Source: JAAYKS01 sp964479435
GTDB lineage: Bacteria; Bacillota; Clostridia; Saccharofermentanales; UBA5734
Length of the DNA stretch: 23,171 bases
Direction of reading: 5' to 3'
NCBI GenBank assembly: GCA_964479435.1
Contig: CAYZME010000030.1
Span: 1 to 23,171, forward strand
Positions 6,924-15,033 of the stretch are shown here, in pieces; the first letter of the stretch is position 1; every line of letters begins with the position of its first letter. Made by a program: the position numbers and the translations under genes. The notes under the pieces were generated by a model. It ran no database searches, was not told the origin of the DNA, and worked only from the letters and a program-made list of their open reading frames with translations.

Positions 6924-8084
6924 TCAGCCGGCCGGCCCGGGCGCGGCGCAAGCTTCTTTCTTGACCCTCTTTTCCTGATACAACCGCTCGTCCAGTTGAT
7001 GCAAGAGGGTGTCGACATGAATCGCCGGGCCGTTTTCCAGGTTGTACAGGCCGCTCCCCGTACTGAAGCTGAGTGTATACAATTCACAATTCTCGCGGTT
7101 AAAGGTTTCAGCCGCCCGATTGACGCGTTCGATCGCGGCTTGTAAAACCGCCTCGTCGCCGGTGTCAAACAAGACAAAAAATTCGTCTCCCCCGTATCTG
7201 GCGACAAAATCATTGGCCCTGAAACAGCTGCGCAACACCGTCGCCGCCGACACCAACGCCCGATCGCCCACGGCATGGCCGTGGGTATCGTTGATTTTCT
7301 TGAAGGCATCCAGGTCAATCAGAATCGCCGCGAATTTGGTGCGTACGATGCTATTGTCGACGCGGTCCCGCAGCATCGATTCCAGCTTCTGCCGGTTATA
7401 CAAACCGGTTAAATAGTCTGTGTTGATGCTGCGGTTTTGGATGCTGAAAAAGACGATCAGGACGGATAACGCGGTTCCGTTCAAGATCAGGGACACACCA
7501 TACAGCCGCGCGCTCACAAAGAGAAAAACGAACGGGAGCACCGGAAAGAATAACAAAGAGAACAAATGCGCGCGCGCGATCCTTTTCCGTTCGTACCACA
7601 CAAAGGCCTCCGCCGCCAGAATCAACAAAGCCGGCAAGAGGACTGACATCAGATACAGTGGGCCGCGGTGGTACACGTTGTCGGCGTCGATGCGATAAAA
7701 CCAGCCCGTCCACAAGGTCGCCAAGGTCAGCGCGGCCTGAACAACAAAGATACCGATCAACACATGCTGCAACCGCCGTGTCTGCAGTCGGGTGCGGCCG
7801 GTCTGGGCGTGCACATACAATAGCCAAACCATCGCAATCACCGGATTGAGCAAATAAGTCAGAAAATTACCCGCCTGGTTGAGAGGCGCGAACCAGGTGT
7901 CGGGTCGCCCGTCCAACCGGCCCATGCAGTCGGCGATCAACATAATAAATAAGATATAGACCGCGTCCATGAACAGCCGGTACGAGCGATCTTTTCGCCC
8001 TGTATTCATGCGCGAGTACACCATGATATAAACCAGCACCGCGATCGAATAAAAGTTAAGTAACAGGTTGCCGGCCAGGGTCAT
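6924..8084 (-). CDS. Membrane-bound diguanylate cyclase (GGDEF domain)
   Basis: Residues 1-215 hold six or seven membrane helices and residues 222-386 a GGDEF domain. The active site GGDEF is intact at 298-302 within RYGGDEFFVLFD, so the enzyme should make cyclic di-GMP from two GTP. RAND (289-292) lies exactly five residues before it, which is the inhibitory I-site RxxD, so product feedback is expected. DLDAFKKINDTHGH (257-270) gives the metal site. No EAL domain is present. I chose ATG 8084 (MTLAGNLLL) because GGGAGAGG precedes it; the frame extends 12 codons further without a site. The membrane part has no named sensor domain that I recognise, so the input signal is unknown. Confidence 0.9.
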   Translation of the reverse strand: MTLAGNLLLNFYSIAVLVYIMVYSRMNTGRKDRSYRLFMDAVYILFIMLIADCMGRLDGRPDTWFAPLNQAGNFLTYLLNPVIAMVWLLYVHAQTGRTRLQTRRLQHVLIGIFVVQAALTLATLWTGWFYRIDADNVYHRGPLYLMSVLLPALLILAAEAFVWYERKRIARAHLFSLLFFPVLPFVFLFVSARLYGVSLILNGTALSVLIVFFSIQNRSINTDYLTGLYNRQKLESMLRDRVDNSIVRTKFAAILIDLDAFKKINDTHGHAVGDRALVSAATVLRSCFRANDFVARYGGDEFFVLFDTGDEAVLQAAIERVNRAAETFNRENCELYTLSFSTGSGLYNLENGPAIHVDTLLHQLDERLYQEKRVKKEACAAPGPAG

Positions 8085-8143
8085 GGCGCCTCTCCCATCG
8101 TGTGCACATGCATATAGCAAAAAAACGAGAATCAGACGGCTTT

Positions 8144-8149
8144 AGTATA
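8144..8149 (-). promoter_or_regulatory. Candidate -10 of the diguanylate cyclase gene
   Basis: TATACT on the minus strand lies about 60 bases before the chosen start. The -35 region is weak (TGTCAT at 17 bp). It sits just after the end of the MBL-fold gene, which argues for separate transcription of the cyclase. Confidence 0.35.
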
Positions 8150-8182
8150 CCGTTTTATGCGTTCACATGACACCATCCCGGA

Positions 8183-9022
8183 CTAGACCAGGTCGACGCG
8201 GTCCCCCACTCCCCGCAAGGCAACGCGGTCTCCCAGCGCTGCCACCAGCGCGCACTGGGTCTGCGCGCCGGTGCAGTGGAGTGGAATCAGACGTTTGACA
8301 TCCGTCTGCCGGAACCATGCCGCCGTTTGCCGCACGCGGTCCGCATCGGCATGCAGCAGATGGGTGCCGCCGATCACCGTGTGAATCGATCGCCCCGGGA
8401 AGCACGTCTGCACGCGCAACATGGCGTTGACGACGCCGCGATGGCTGCAGCCCAAAACCACTGTTAGCCCTTCTGCCCGGTCCAGCACCAGCAATTGCTC
8501 TTCTTCTATCCAATCGGGTTGTCGTTGTCCGCTGTCTGTTTCGTACTCAAACTCCCGTGGTTTCTGCTCAAAGGACGTTACATACGGAATAGAGGAGATC
8601 ACATGTACGCCCTTTGCGATTTGCACCCGGTCGCCATTAAGCGCGACTTGTCCGCCGCGGGCGCGGATGTCCTCCGGCTGCCAGCACAAACCGACCGCGC
8701 GATCCGCCGGCAGCTCAGGTGTAGGGCGTGAAAATTTGGGACGAAACGCGGCCGGATGCACATAGAGCGGTACATGGCAGGCGGCAAAAGGGAACGAGAG
8801 GAGACCGCCGCCATGGTCATAATGCCCATGGCTGAGCACGACGGCTTTCGCATCAGACGGATCGATCCCCAAGTGCCCGGCGTTGGCAAGCCAGTGGTCT
8901 GTCTGGCCGGCGTCAAAAAGAATCGGCCCGCCTGCGCAGTTGATCCATAGTGCCAAGCCGTGCTCGGCCACCAACCCCGAACGACGCACCGTATTTTCCA
9001 TCAGGATTGTAATCGAAGCCAT
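8183..9022 (-). CDS. MBL-fold metallohydrolase (COG1237-like)
   Basis: The 279-residue protein carries the metallo-beta-lactamase-fold metal motif SHGHYDHGGG (64-73, HxHxDH), with later ligands likely in VLGCSHRG and the final LIPLHCTG. Its overall form matches the COG1237 group, often annotated as 7,8-dihydropterin-6-methyl-4-(beta-D-ribofuranosyl)-aminobenzene-5'-phosphate synthase after a methanogen enzyme, though the role in bacteria is mostly unproven. No signal peptide or membrane helix is present. ATG 9022 follows AAAGGGAGA. It lies 73 nt downstream of the aldo/keto reductase gene on the same strand and may share its transcript. Confidence 0.85.
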   Translation of the reverse strand: MASITILMENTVRRSGLVAEHGLALWINCAGGPILFDAGQTDHWLANAGHLGIDPSDAKAVVLSHGHYDHGGGLLSFPFAACHVPLYVHPAAFRPKFSRPTPELPADRAVGLCWQPEDIRARGGQVALNGDRVQIAKGVHVISSIPYVTSFEQKPREFEYETDSGQRQPDWIEEEQLLVLDRAEGLTVVLGCSHRGVVNAMLRVQTCFPGRSIHTVIGGTHLLHADADRVRQTAAWFRQTDVKRLIPLHCTGAQTQCALVAALGDRVALRGVGDRVDLV

Positions 9023-9095
9023 ACCGATCTCCCTTTAAACAATGTCCGCTTATCCTCAAGGACAGCAAAGAGACATATGACCGCGCAAAACCACG

Positions 9096-10064
9096 TCAGC
9101 GATTATAGCGGAACCGGTTTCCGGTCAGCTCACGCCAAACGTCATCGCATGCGGCCAACGCGGCCGACGGCAACGGGCCACCTGTAGCCGCTTCGATGTT
9201 CTGTTCGAGTTGCTCCAGGCGGCTGACACCTGTGATCACCGCGTCGACGCCGGGTTGGTACGTCACCCAGCGCATCGCCAATTGCAGCAAGGTCAGCCCA
9301 TGGTCCTGCGCGATTTTCGTCAGTTGCTCCACTGCCCGGAAATTGATCTCATCCCAGTAGCGATCCTCATAATTGCGATTGAGCGCAAAGCGTGTGCCCG
9401 CGGTTGGCGCACCCTGGTTGTGTTTTCCGGTCAACAGGCCGCCGGCAATCGGGTTGTAAACCGCCATGCCCAGACGATGCGTGCCGAGAAAGGGAACCAG
9501 TTCGTCTTCGACGCCACGCGTGAGCAGGTTGTAGACATTTTGCGTAATCACCGGTGGAGTGAGGTTGCGGCGATCGGCGAGATGTAAAAAGTCGCCCACT
9601 TGCCAAGCGGCATAATTGCTGACACCCACATAGCGCACTTTGCCCGCGCGTACCAGCATGTCCATCGCCATCAGCGACTCTTCAATGGGTGTGTGCGGGT
9701 CGGGTGAATGCAGATAATATAAATCAATGTAATCCGTTCCCAGGTGCCGCAGGCTCTCTTCACACGCCCGGATGATATGCCGTCGGTTCAAGCCGCGGTC
9801 ATTCCGGTCCGGCCCGACCGGGTTGTATACTTTGGTCGCGAGAATCACGCGCGAGCGATCGGCGGCGATGCCCTTGCCGGTGATGACCTCGCTGTTGCCG
9901 CCTGTATACGCGTTGGCCGTATCGATGAAGTTGATCCCGTGGTCCAGCGCGTGGCGCAAAATGCGCAGACTTTCTGTCTCGTCCGTCTGCCCGCCAAATG
10001 TCATCGTCCCCAAGCATAACCGCGATACTTCCAATCCGGTTCCGGTTAAATATTTGTATTCCAT
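9096..10064 (-). CDS. Aldo/keto reductase
   Basis: The 322-residue protein is a typical (beta/alpha)8 NADPH-dependent aldo/keto reductase. The catalytic tetrad is visible as Asp and Tyr in DTANAYTGG, Lys in LATKVYN and His in YYLHSPDP. The cofactor region is GVSRLEQLEQNI near the C-terminus. It resembles the YghZ/potassium-channel-beta-subunit-like branch. It reduces aldehydes or ketones to alcohols; the physiological substrate is unknown. ATG 10064 follows GGGGGAG. It diverges from hppA across a 290-base intergenic region and lies upstream of the MBL-fold gene. Confidence 0.92.
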   Translation of the reverse strand: MEYKYLTGTGLEVSRLCLGTMTFGGQTDETESLRILRHALDHGINFIDTANAYTGGNSEVITGKGIAADRSRVILATKVYNPVGPDRNDRGLNRRHIIRACEESLRHLGTDYIDLYYLHSPDPHTPIEESLMAMDMLVRAGKVRYVGVSNYAAWQVGDFLHLADRRNLTPPVITQNVYNLLTRGVEDELVPFLGTHRLGMAVYNPIAGGLLTGKHNQGAPTAGTRFALNRNYEDRYWDEINFRAVEQLTKIAQDHGLTLLQLAMRWVTYQPGVDAVITGVSRLEQLEQNIEAATGGPLPSAALAACDDVWRELTGNRFRYNR

Positions 10065-10211
10065 TCACACCTTTGCTCCCCCACTCTGCCATTCAGCCAA
10101 GCGGGAAAGGCTCTCCCTTCTATTCAATGGCTCCTTTAGTTTATCACGGGGAAATCACGGCAATAGATTTGCCGCAAAATCCCCTGCTACGCCTTTGTTT
10201 TTTTATTGTAT

Positions 10212-10241
10212 TTCAAAGACCATTGCGCTATCCTCTATAAT
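10212..10241 (+). promoter_or_regulatory. Promoter for hppA
   Basis: A perfect -10 TATAAT (10236-10241) is preceded at 18 bp by TTCAAA (10212-10217). Transcription from about 10248 would give a leader of about 115 bases. The rest of the 10065-10354 interval holds the AKR upstream region, in which I see no clear promoter. Confidence 0.6.
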
Positions 10242-10298
10242 CGGGGGAATTTGGGGACTCCTTTCCCAAACTCTCACGTCCAGCGGCACATTGCGGCC

Positions 10299-10327
10299 GC
10301 TTTGTAAGGGAACAAAGCCTTGGGCTT
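10299..10327 (+). promoter_or_regulatory. Two mutually exclusive hairpins in the hppA leader
   Basis: GCTTTGT (10299-10305) pairs perfectly with ACAAAGC (10312-10318). The last four bases of that stem also belong to AAGCC (10315-10319), which pairs with GGCTT (10323-10327). Only one of the two can form. They lie just upstream of the ribosome site. Confidence 0.35.
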
Positions 10328-10363
10328 GTTCACATAACGACTGAGGAAAAGGAAGTGACTACA

Positions 10364-12556
10364 ATGGTATGGGTAATGGTCTATCTTGTGGGATTGGGAG
10401 TCATCTTGTCACTCATCTTCGCGTACTACAACTTCCGCAAGGGTAGCAAAATGGAACATGGCACGCCGGAGATGAAGGACATCGCGGATGCCATACGGGA
10501 AGGAGCCAGTGCCTTCCTCAAGAGGGAATACTCGACGTATATACCGATTCTACTGGCAATCGCCGTATTGTTCGCGATCATTTTCACCCCCTGGGCCGGC
10601 TTGTCCTTCGCTTTGGGCATGCTGATGAGTTCCTTTGCGGGACTCGTCGGGATGAGAGCCGCTGTTATATATAACGAGCGCGTGGCCAACGAAGCGCGAC
10701 TCGGTGTCGAACGAAAAGATCCGGCCGCTTTGGGAAAAGCACTGAACGTGGCTTTCCGGGGCGGGTCGGTCATGGGGCTTTCAGTCGGCGGTTTCGCGAT
10801 GCTGGGCCTCCTCATCGTTTATTTGATCGTGGGGATGGCTTTTCAATTTGCGAACCCCGATAACATTCAAATCACAACCAGTATCGTCGGGTTGGAATTT
10901 GTGCTTTTCCCTCAGGTGATTGCTTGTTATTCGCTGGGATGCTCGGCGGTAGCGGTTTTTAATCGTCTAGGCGGCGGCATCTACACCAAAGGCGCGGACA
11001 TGGGCGCGGACCTGGTCGGTAAAACAGAGCTGGGTCTGCCTGAGGATGACCCGCGAAACCCCGCTGTGATCGCGGACTGTGTCGGCGATAACGTCGGCGA
11101 TGTCAACGGGAACGGTTCAGATCTGTTGGAGAGCACCATCGGTGCGATCGTTGCTTCCGCGGTACTGCCAACCGCAATCTATACGGCTGCACTGAACACC
11201 GAAACACCGGTCAGCCGCGATCTGGTCAGCCGCATGATGGAATTCCCCATGGCGTTTTTGGGTGTGGGCCTGATCGCCTGCGTTCTTGGCATTCTCTATG
11301 TTTTGTTAAGAAAACCAAGCAACAAACTCGCCCGCGAATTGAACATCTCGCTGTGGAGTTCCGCGACGATCATTGCCATCAGCACACTTGCGTTAAGCTA
11401 TTTCTTTTTTAACGATCAGGATCTCACCGGCGTCAATTTCCGCTTCGGCTGGATCTCCCCCTGGTTAAGCGCCCTGATGGGCATCGCCGCCGGGATTCTG
11501 CTGGGTATGATCGCCGAGAGATATACCAGTGAGAAATATAAGGAAACTCTGCATATTGCGGATCTGGCCAAAGAAGGACCGGCGCTCGTGATCGTTGGTG
11601 GCACGAGTACAGGATGGCGGAGCTGCCTGCCGGCCTGCCTGACTTTGGGAGGCGCGATCATCGCCGCCAGCTATTTTTCGGGGATCTATGGCTCCGCGAT
11701 TGCCGCCGTCGGTATGCTTTCATTTGTTGTCTCGACCGTGACGGTCGATACGTATGGCCCCATTTCTGACAATGCCGGCGGCATCGCGGAGATGACAAAA
11801 CTCGACGCGGAAGTCCGCCATATCACGGACAGTCTCGATTCTCAAGGCAACACCACAGCGGCAATCGGCAAAGGGTTTGCCATCGGTTCCGGTGTGTTGG
11901 CCGCTTTGGCCATGATGATCTCTTTTGCCAACGGCGGTGAAGCCGGCGGCGAGTTGGATATCATCAATTATTTCGCGCTGGGCGGTGCTTTCATTGGCGT
12001 CGGTGTGATGCACTGGCTGTCAGGGGCGATGCTCAACGCGGTCTGCAACAACGCGGCGCAGATGGTGGACGAAGTCCGCCGGCAAATCACAGAATACCCG
12101 GGAATTATGACGCGCGAGACCAAGCCGGACTACAAAGCTTGCATCGATATTTGTGCTAAAAGCGCGATCGCGGAAATGCGGTTGCCGGTTATGGTTTCCC
12201 TGCTCGCGCCAATCGTGGGCGGACTGGTGTTTGGGCCCTTGTTCGTCGGCGGCTTTTTGATCGGAACCATCCTCGACAGCGTCACCATGGCAACCTCGAC
12301 CGCCAACAGCGGCGGCGCGTGGGACAACGCGAAGAAATACGTCAAAAGCATAGAAGCCGAGCTGATCGCGGAATTTGGCGAAGCCCGTTACAAGGAAATA
12401 CATGACGCGAGCGTAATCGGCGACACCGTGGGCGATGGCTACAAAGATGTCGTCGGCCCCAATCAGGACATCATGATCAAAATGATGGCGACGGTCTCTG
12501 TCATCATGCTGCCTGTCATGAGCGCTTTCAACCTCATGTCTTTTCTGTTGAAGTAA
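10364..12556 (+). CDS. hppA: K+-dependent membrane-bound pyrophosphatase (ion-pumping)
   Basis: The enzyme (730 residues from ATG 10364; GTG 10355 would add three) couples PPi hydrolysis to cation export through about 16 membrane helices. Substrate motifs are present: EDDPRNPAVIADCVGDNVGD, DTYGPISDNAGGIAEMTKLD and GDTVGDGYKD. GNTTAAIGKG has Ala and Gly at the two positions that are Lys and Thr in K+-independent enzymes, so it should require K+. The gate Glu is in SDLLES, the position used by Na+-pumping forms; plant-type H+ pumps have it one turn later. I therefore infer Na+ or mixed Na+/H+ transport. Two departures from the usual family sequence are DVNGNGSDLLES (commonly DVAGMGADLFES) and KDVVGPNQD (commonly KDTSGPSLN). 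A strong terminator follows. Confidence 0.95.
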   Translation: MVWVMVYLVGLGVILSLIFAYYNFRKGSKMEHGTPEMKDIADAIREGASAFLKREYSTYIPILLAIAVLFAIIFTPWAGLSFALGMLMSSFAGLVGMRAAVIYNERVANEARLGVERKDPAALGKALNVAFRGGSVMGLSVGGFAMLGLLIVYLIVGMAFQFANPDNIQITTSIVGLEFVLFPQVIACYSLGCSAVAVFNRLGGGIYTKGADMGADLVGKTELGLPEDDPRNPAVIADCVGDNVGDVNGNGSDLLESTIGAIVASAVLPTAIYTAALNTETPVSRDLVSRMMEFPMAFLGVGLIACVLGILYVLLRKPSNKLARELNISLWSSATIIAISTLALSYFFFNDQDLTGVNFRFGWISPWLSALMGIAAGILLGMIAERYTSEKYKETLHIADLAKEGPALVIVGGTSTGWRSCLPACLTLGGAIIAASYFSGIYGSAIAAVGMLSFVVSTVTVDTYGPISDNAGGIAEMTKLDAEVRHITDSLDSQGNTTAAIGKGFAIGSGVLAALAMMISFANGGEAGGELDIINYFALGGAFIGVGVMHWLSGAMLNAVCNNAAQMVDEVRRQITEYPGIMTRETKPDYKACIDICAKSAIAEMRLPVMVSLLAPIVGGLVFGPLFVGGFLIGTILDSVTMATSTANSGGAWDNAKKYVKSIEAELIAEFGEARYKEIHDASVIGDTVGDGYKDVVGPNQDIMIKMMATVSVIMLPVMSAFNLMSFLLK

Positions 12557-12578
12557 TTCATCCGGAGACGACAAACAG

Positions 12579-12614
12579 AAAGGCGGCTTACCCTCGCGAG
12601 GGTAAGCCGCCTTT
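12579..12614. terminator. Bidirectional intrinsic terminator after hppA
   Basis: AAAGGCGGCTTACCCTCG is followed directly by its exact reverse complement, a 36-base perfect palindrome with A and T ends. It lies between the ends of hppA and the convergent LPXTG gene and can stop both. Confidence 0.9.
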
Positions 12615-12633
12615 CGTATTACAGGGAGAGAAT

Positions 12634-13935
12634 TCAGGCTTGTTCTTTGGCAGACTGACGTTTCCAAATCAGGATCGCGGCGAATAGGATCATTCCCAAC
12701 CCAGCAACCGTCGGCCAGGAGAACGCTTCGCCGGTATCGGGCAGCGGGATCTCCTCGTCCGCGATGGTAATCGTGGCTGTAGTGGTCGGATCCGCAGCTG
12801 TTTCTGTCGTGGTGCTGCTCGTCAAAGGAATCTCGTCATCTTCGATCACCACCGGCGTGGTCGTTGTAGGAGTGGCTGTCTCGGTCGTCGGAGACGTCGT
12901 CGTAGACGTCGTCGGAGACGTAGTGGTCGTCGGAGACGCAGTGGTCGCAACGGTCGTGCTCTCAGCGACTGTCGTCGCGACGGTCGTGGTCGCGGCAGTC
13001 GTCGTCGCGGCAGTCGTCGTCGCGGCGGTCGTCGTCGCGGCGGTCGTGGTCGCAGCGGTTGTCGTCGCGGCAGTTGTCGTCGGAGACGTAGTGGTCGGTG
13101 CGACCGTTGTTGGTGCGACCGTTGTCGTCGCGACAGTTGTCGTCGCGACAGTCGTCGGGGACGCAGTGGTCGTCGGAGACGCAGTGGTCGTCGGAGACGC
13201 AGTGGTCGCGGCGGTCGTCGTCTGTCCCGGGCACGTCCATTTTGTCGTCGGGGACGCAGTCGTCGGAGACGTAGTGGTCGGTGCGGCAGTCGTCGGTGCG
13301 GCAGTTGTCGTCGCGACAGTCGTCGGGGGTTTACACTTTGATGTCGTCGTAGCGGCGGTTGTCGTCGGAGGTTTGTGTTTTGTCGTCGTCGCCCATGTGC
13401 GCGTGGTCGCCGTCGTCGGCAGTGGCGCGGTGGAACCATAGACGTTGACATGGCCAAAGCTATTGCCGTTGTGCGGCGCGGGCAACCCGACAATCCGGTC
13501 ACCTGGGTTCAACGTGATATTCAAAATGAATTTCCAGGTCACGTTGCCCTGTTTGGCGGTGAGATAAGTGACGTGAAAGCTCTTGCCAGCGTTGGCTTTC
13601 AATTCAATCACACATGTGGCACGGCCATTGACCATCCCGTTGTATGTCACATTGAAAAGATCCTTGCTGGGAGATCCCGCGAATGAAAACCCTCTATTCT
13701 TGGAGTACTCGTATTTCGCATACGGCGCTCCATAAGGGTCCCCGTTGTTGGGATTCGGGCCAGAATGTGCTGCATCGGGTACGGCGTTGGCCGGGAACGT
13801 ATAGACGGTGATCGTCTTGCCTGCCGGGGTGCTCGACCCTAGATCGATAGCCGAGACAGCGACGGTCATCAACCCGACCAGCAGCAACATGACGATTGCC
13901 ACCGAGGTCACTTTGATTCGTTCGCGCTTTTTCAT
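12634..13935 (-). CDS. Sortase-anchored surface protein with Thr/Pro-rich mucin-like stalk
   Basis: The 433-residue protein has four parts. A signal peptide (1-29, KKRERIK then a hydrophobic core ending AVSA) directs export. A globular region (about 35-170) has no family I recognise and contains NPNNGDPYGAPYAKYEYS and a single Cys at 108. A stalk (about 174-397) is almost entirely Thr, Ala, Pro, Ser and Val, with runs of TTTAA units. A cell-wall sorting signal follows: LPDTG (398-402), a hydrophobic helix and the basic tail KRQSAKEQA. Sortase should cleave after Thr401 and link it to peptidoglycan. Such stalks are commonly O-glycosylated and hold a binding head beyond the wall. IEDDEIPLTSST (364-375) is an imperfect copy of the IADEEIPLPDTG sorting segment. 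GGGAGGG precedes ATG 13935. No sortase lies nearby. Confidence 0.87.
   Translation of the reverse strand: MKKRERIKVTSVAIVMLLLVGLMTVAVSAIDLGSSTPAGKTITVYTFPANAVPDAAHSGPNPNNGDPYGAPYAKYEYSKNRGFSFAGSPSKDLFNVTYNGMVNGRATCVIELKANAGKSFHVTYLTAKQGNVTWKFILNITLNPGDRIVGLPAPHNGNSFGHVNVYGSTAPLPTTATTRTWATTTKHKPPTTTAATTTSKCKPPTTVATTTAAPTTAAPTTTSPTTASPTTKWTCPGQTTTAATTASPTTTASPTTTASPTTVATTTVATTTVAPTTVAPTTTSPTTTAATTTAATTTAATTTAATTTAATTTAATTTVATTVAESTTVATTASPTTTTSPTTSTTTSPTTETATPTTTTPVVIEDDEIPLTSSTTTETAADPTTTATITIADEEIPLPDTGEAFSWPTVAGLGMILFAAILIWKRQSAKEQA
12745..13416 (-). repeat. Low-complexity repeats encoding the Thr-rich stalk
   Basis: The DNA is a patchwork of 12- and 15-base units such as GTCGTCGCGGCAGTC and GTCGTCGGAGACGCAGTG, read on the opposite strand as TTTAA, TTTVA and TTASP blocks. 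All unit lengths are multiples of three, so copy changes would keep the frame and alter stalk length. Long open frames on the plus strand here are products of this bias. Confidence 0.85.
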
Positions 13936-13980
13936 GTTCTTCCCTCCCTGAATACGAAATACCTTGTGTTCGTTGGTTTC

Positions 13981-13986
13981 AGTATA
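13981..13986 (-). promoter_or_regulatory. Candidate -10 of the LPXTG surface protein gene
   Basis: TATACT on the minus strand, preceded by CCTG, lies about 45 bases before ATG 13935. The -35 is weak. Between this and the HAD stop codon (14128) I see only AT-rich sequence and the short inverted repeat GTGCA-CA-TGCAC (14086-14097). Confidence 0.4.
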
Positions 13987-14127
13987 CAGGTTGTTTTATG
14001 CGAACGTAATATCAAAAACGGACAAAACGCCACTTAACATTAGACAGATCAGTAGATAGTTTAGCTGTTTAGTGGTTTAATTTTTGTGCACATGCACACA
14101 TCGGTAACACTTATCACTACTTTCGTG

Positions 14128-15033
14128 TCAAAAAAGGAGCTTCTCTTCGCTCTCGCCTTGGGGACACCAGCGCGACAGCAACCAGCGCACGACGCCATCC
14201 TCCCGGTTGCTGGCGATGTGGCCGCTCGCGGCCCGGAGCAGGTCGGGATGCGCGTTGGCGACGGCAAAAGTTTCATCACAGGCCGCAAAAAGGGATAGAT
14301 CGTTGAGGTTGTCGCCAAAGCCCACCACCCGATCCACAGCCAGCCGCTCGCGCAAGTGCCGCACGGCTTGTCCTTTTGAAGCGCGGCTGCTGTGAACTTC
14401 CAACATCCAATGGTCGTCCGCGTTGACATCCTGATAAAAGGAGCAGCCAAGCACAGGTTGCTTTTGCAGCGCCGTATACAGCGGCGCCAGCCGATCGTGC
14501 GGCCCCGACAAGGATACATAACAGATTCCGCGATGCAAGATCTGCCGGAAAGACGGAACCTGTTCAAAGGGTTTGTCGTACTTGCGCACCCGCTCATCCA
14601 TGAAAGCGCGTTGGGTCTCGCTGCCCAGTGTTTCGTAATACGTCGTTTGCCGCCCGCCATCCAATCCATAGAGAAACCCGGAGACTCCGTGCTCCGCCAG
14701 CAAGCTCAACAGTTCGCGCAAAGCGGAGACCGGTATGAATTCGACGTGTAAATAGTCGCCGCTTGCCTGCTCGTATATTTGCGCGCCATTCATCAGGATC
14801 ACCGGCACCGGCATCGCAAGCGGAGCCAGAATTGTGCGTACGGACGCCGAGGAGCGCGCGGTGGCGATCGTAAATAACATCCCAGCGTCGAACAGTTGGC
14901 GCAAGGATGCCACGGCATACGCCGACAGTTCGGCGCCCGGTTGCAAAAGGGTACCGTCGAGGTCACTGACATACAGTGTGCGCCGCGCCCCGGGCACAGC
15001 ACCCGCCGCGCTCATAGGCTTTGCCGCGCTCAT
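14128..15033 (-). CDS. HAD-superfamily (Cof-type, IIB) phosphatase, last gene of the ndh2 operon
   Basis: All HAD motifs are visible in this 301-residue protein: DLDGT (24-28) with the nucleophile Asp, TIATAR as motif II, RASKGQAV with the motif III Lys, and GFGDNLNDLSLF as motif IV. The large cap between motifs II and III is of the Cof/IIB type, which acts on sugar phosphates, flavin or other small phosphates. Its ATG at 15033 shares the four bases ATGA with the prenyltransferase stop, so translation is probably coupled. A second start, ATG 15015, follows a direct duplication of ATGAGCGCGGC. Its link to quinone metabolism is only positional; removal of a phosphate from an isoprenoid or flavin precursor is possible but unproven. 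Confidence 0.87.
   Translation of the reverse strand: MSAAKPMSAAGAVPGARRTLYVSDLDGTLLQPGAELSAYAVASLRQLFDAGMLFTIATARSSASVRTILAPLAMPVPVILMNGAQIYEQASGDYLHVEFIPVSALRELLSLLAEHGVSGFLYGLDGGRQTTYYETLGSETQRAFMDERVRKYDKPFEQVPSFRQILHRGICYVSLSGPHDRLAPLYTALQKQPVLGCSFYQDVNADDHWMLEVHSSRASKGQAVRHLRERLAVDRVVGFGDNLNDLSLFAACDETFAVANAHPDLLRAASGHIASNREDGVVRWLLSRWCPQGESEEKLLF

Noticed and set aside
8101..8112. TGTGCACATGCA shared between the region upstream of the cyclase gene and 14085-14096
   Set aside because: Exact 12-base matches are expected many times by chance within 23 kb, and the flanks do not agree.
12764..13441. Long plus-strand open frame encoding a Val-rich 225-aa protein
   Set aside because: It is the complement of the Thr-codon repeats of the LPXTG gene; stop codons are absent only because of the low-complexity DNA, and it has no ribosome site or recognisable fold.
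12846..13502. Minus-strand Arg/Pro-rich frame inside the LPXTG gene
   Set aside because: Shifted reading of the same repeats, with no start context.
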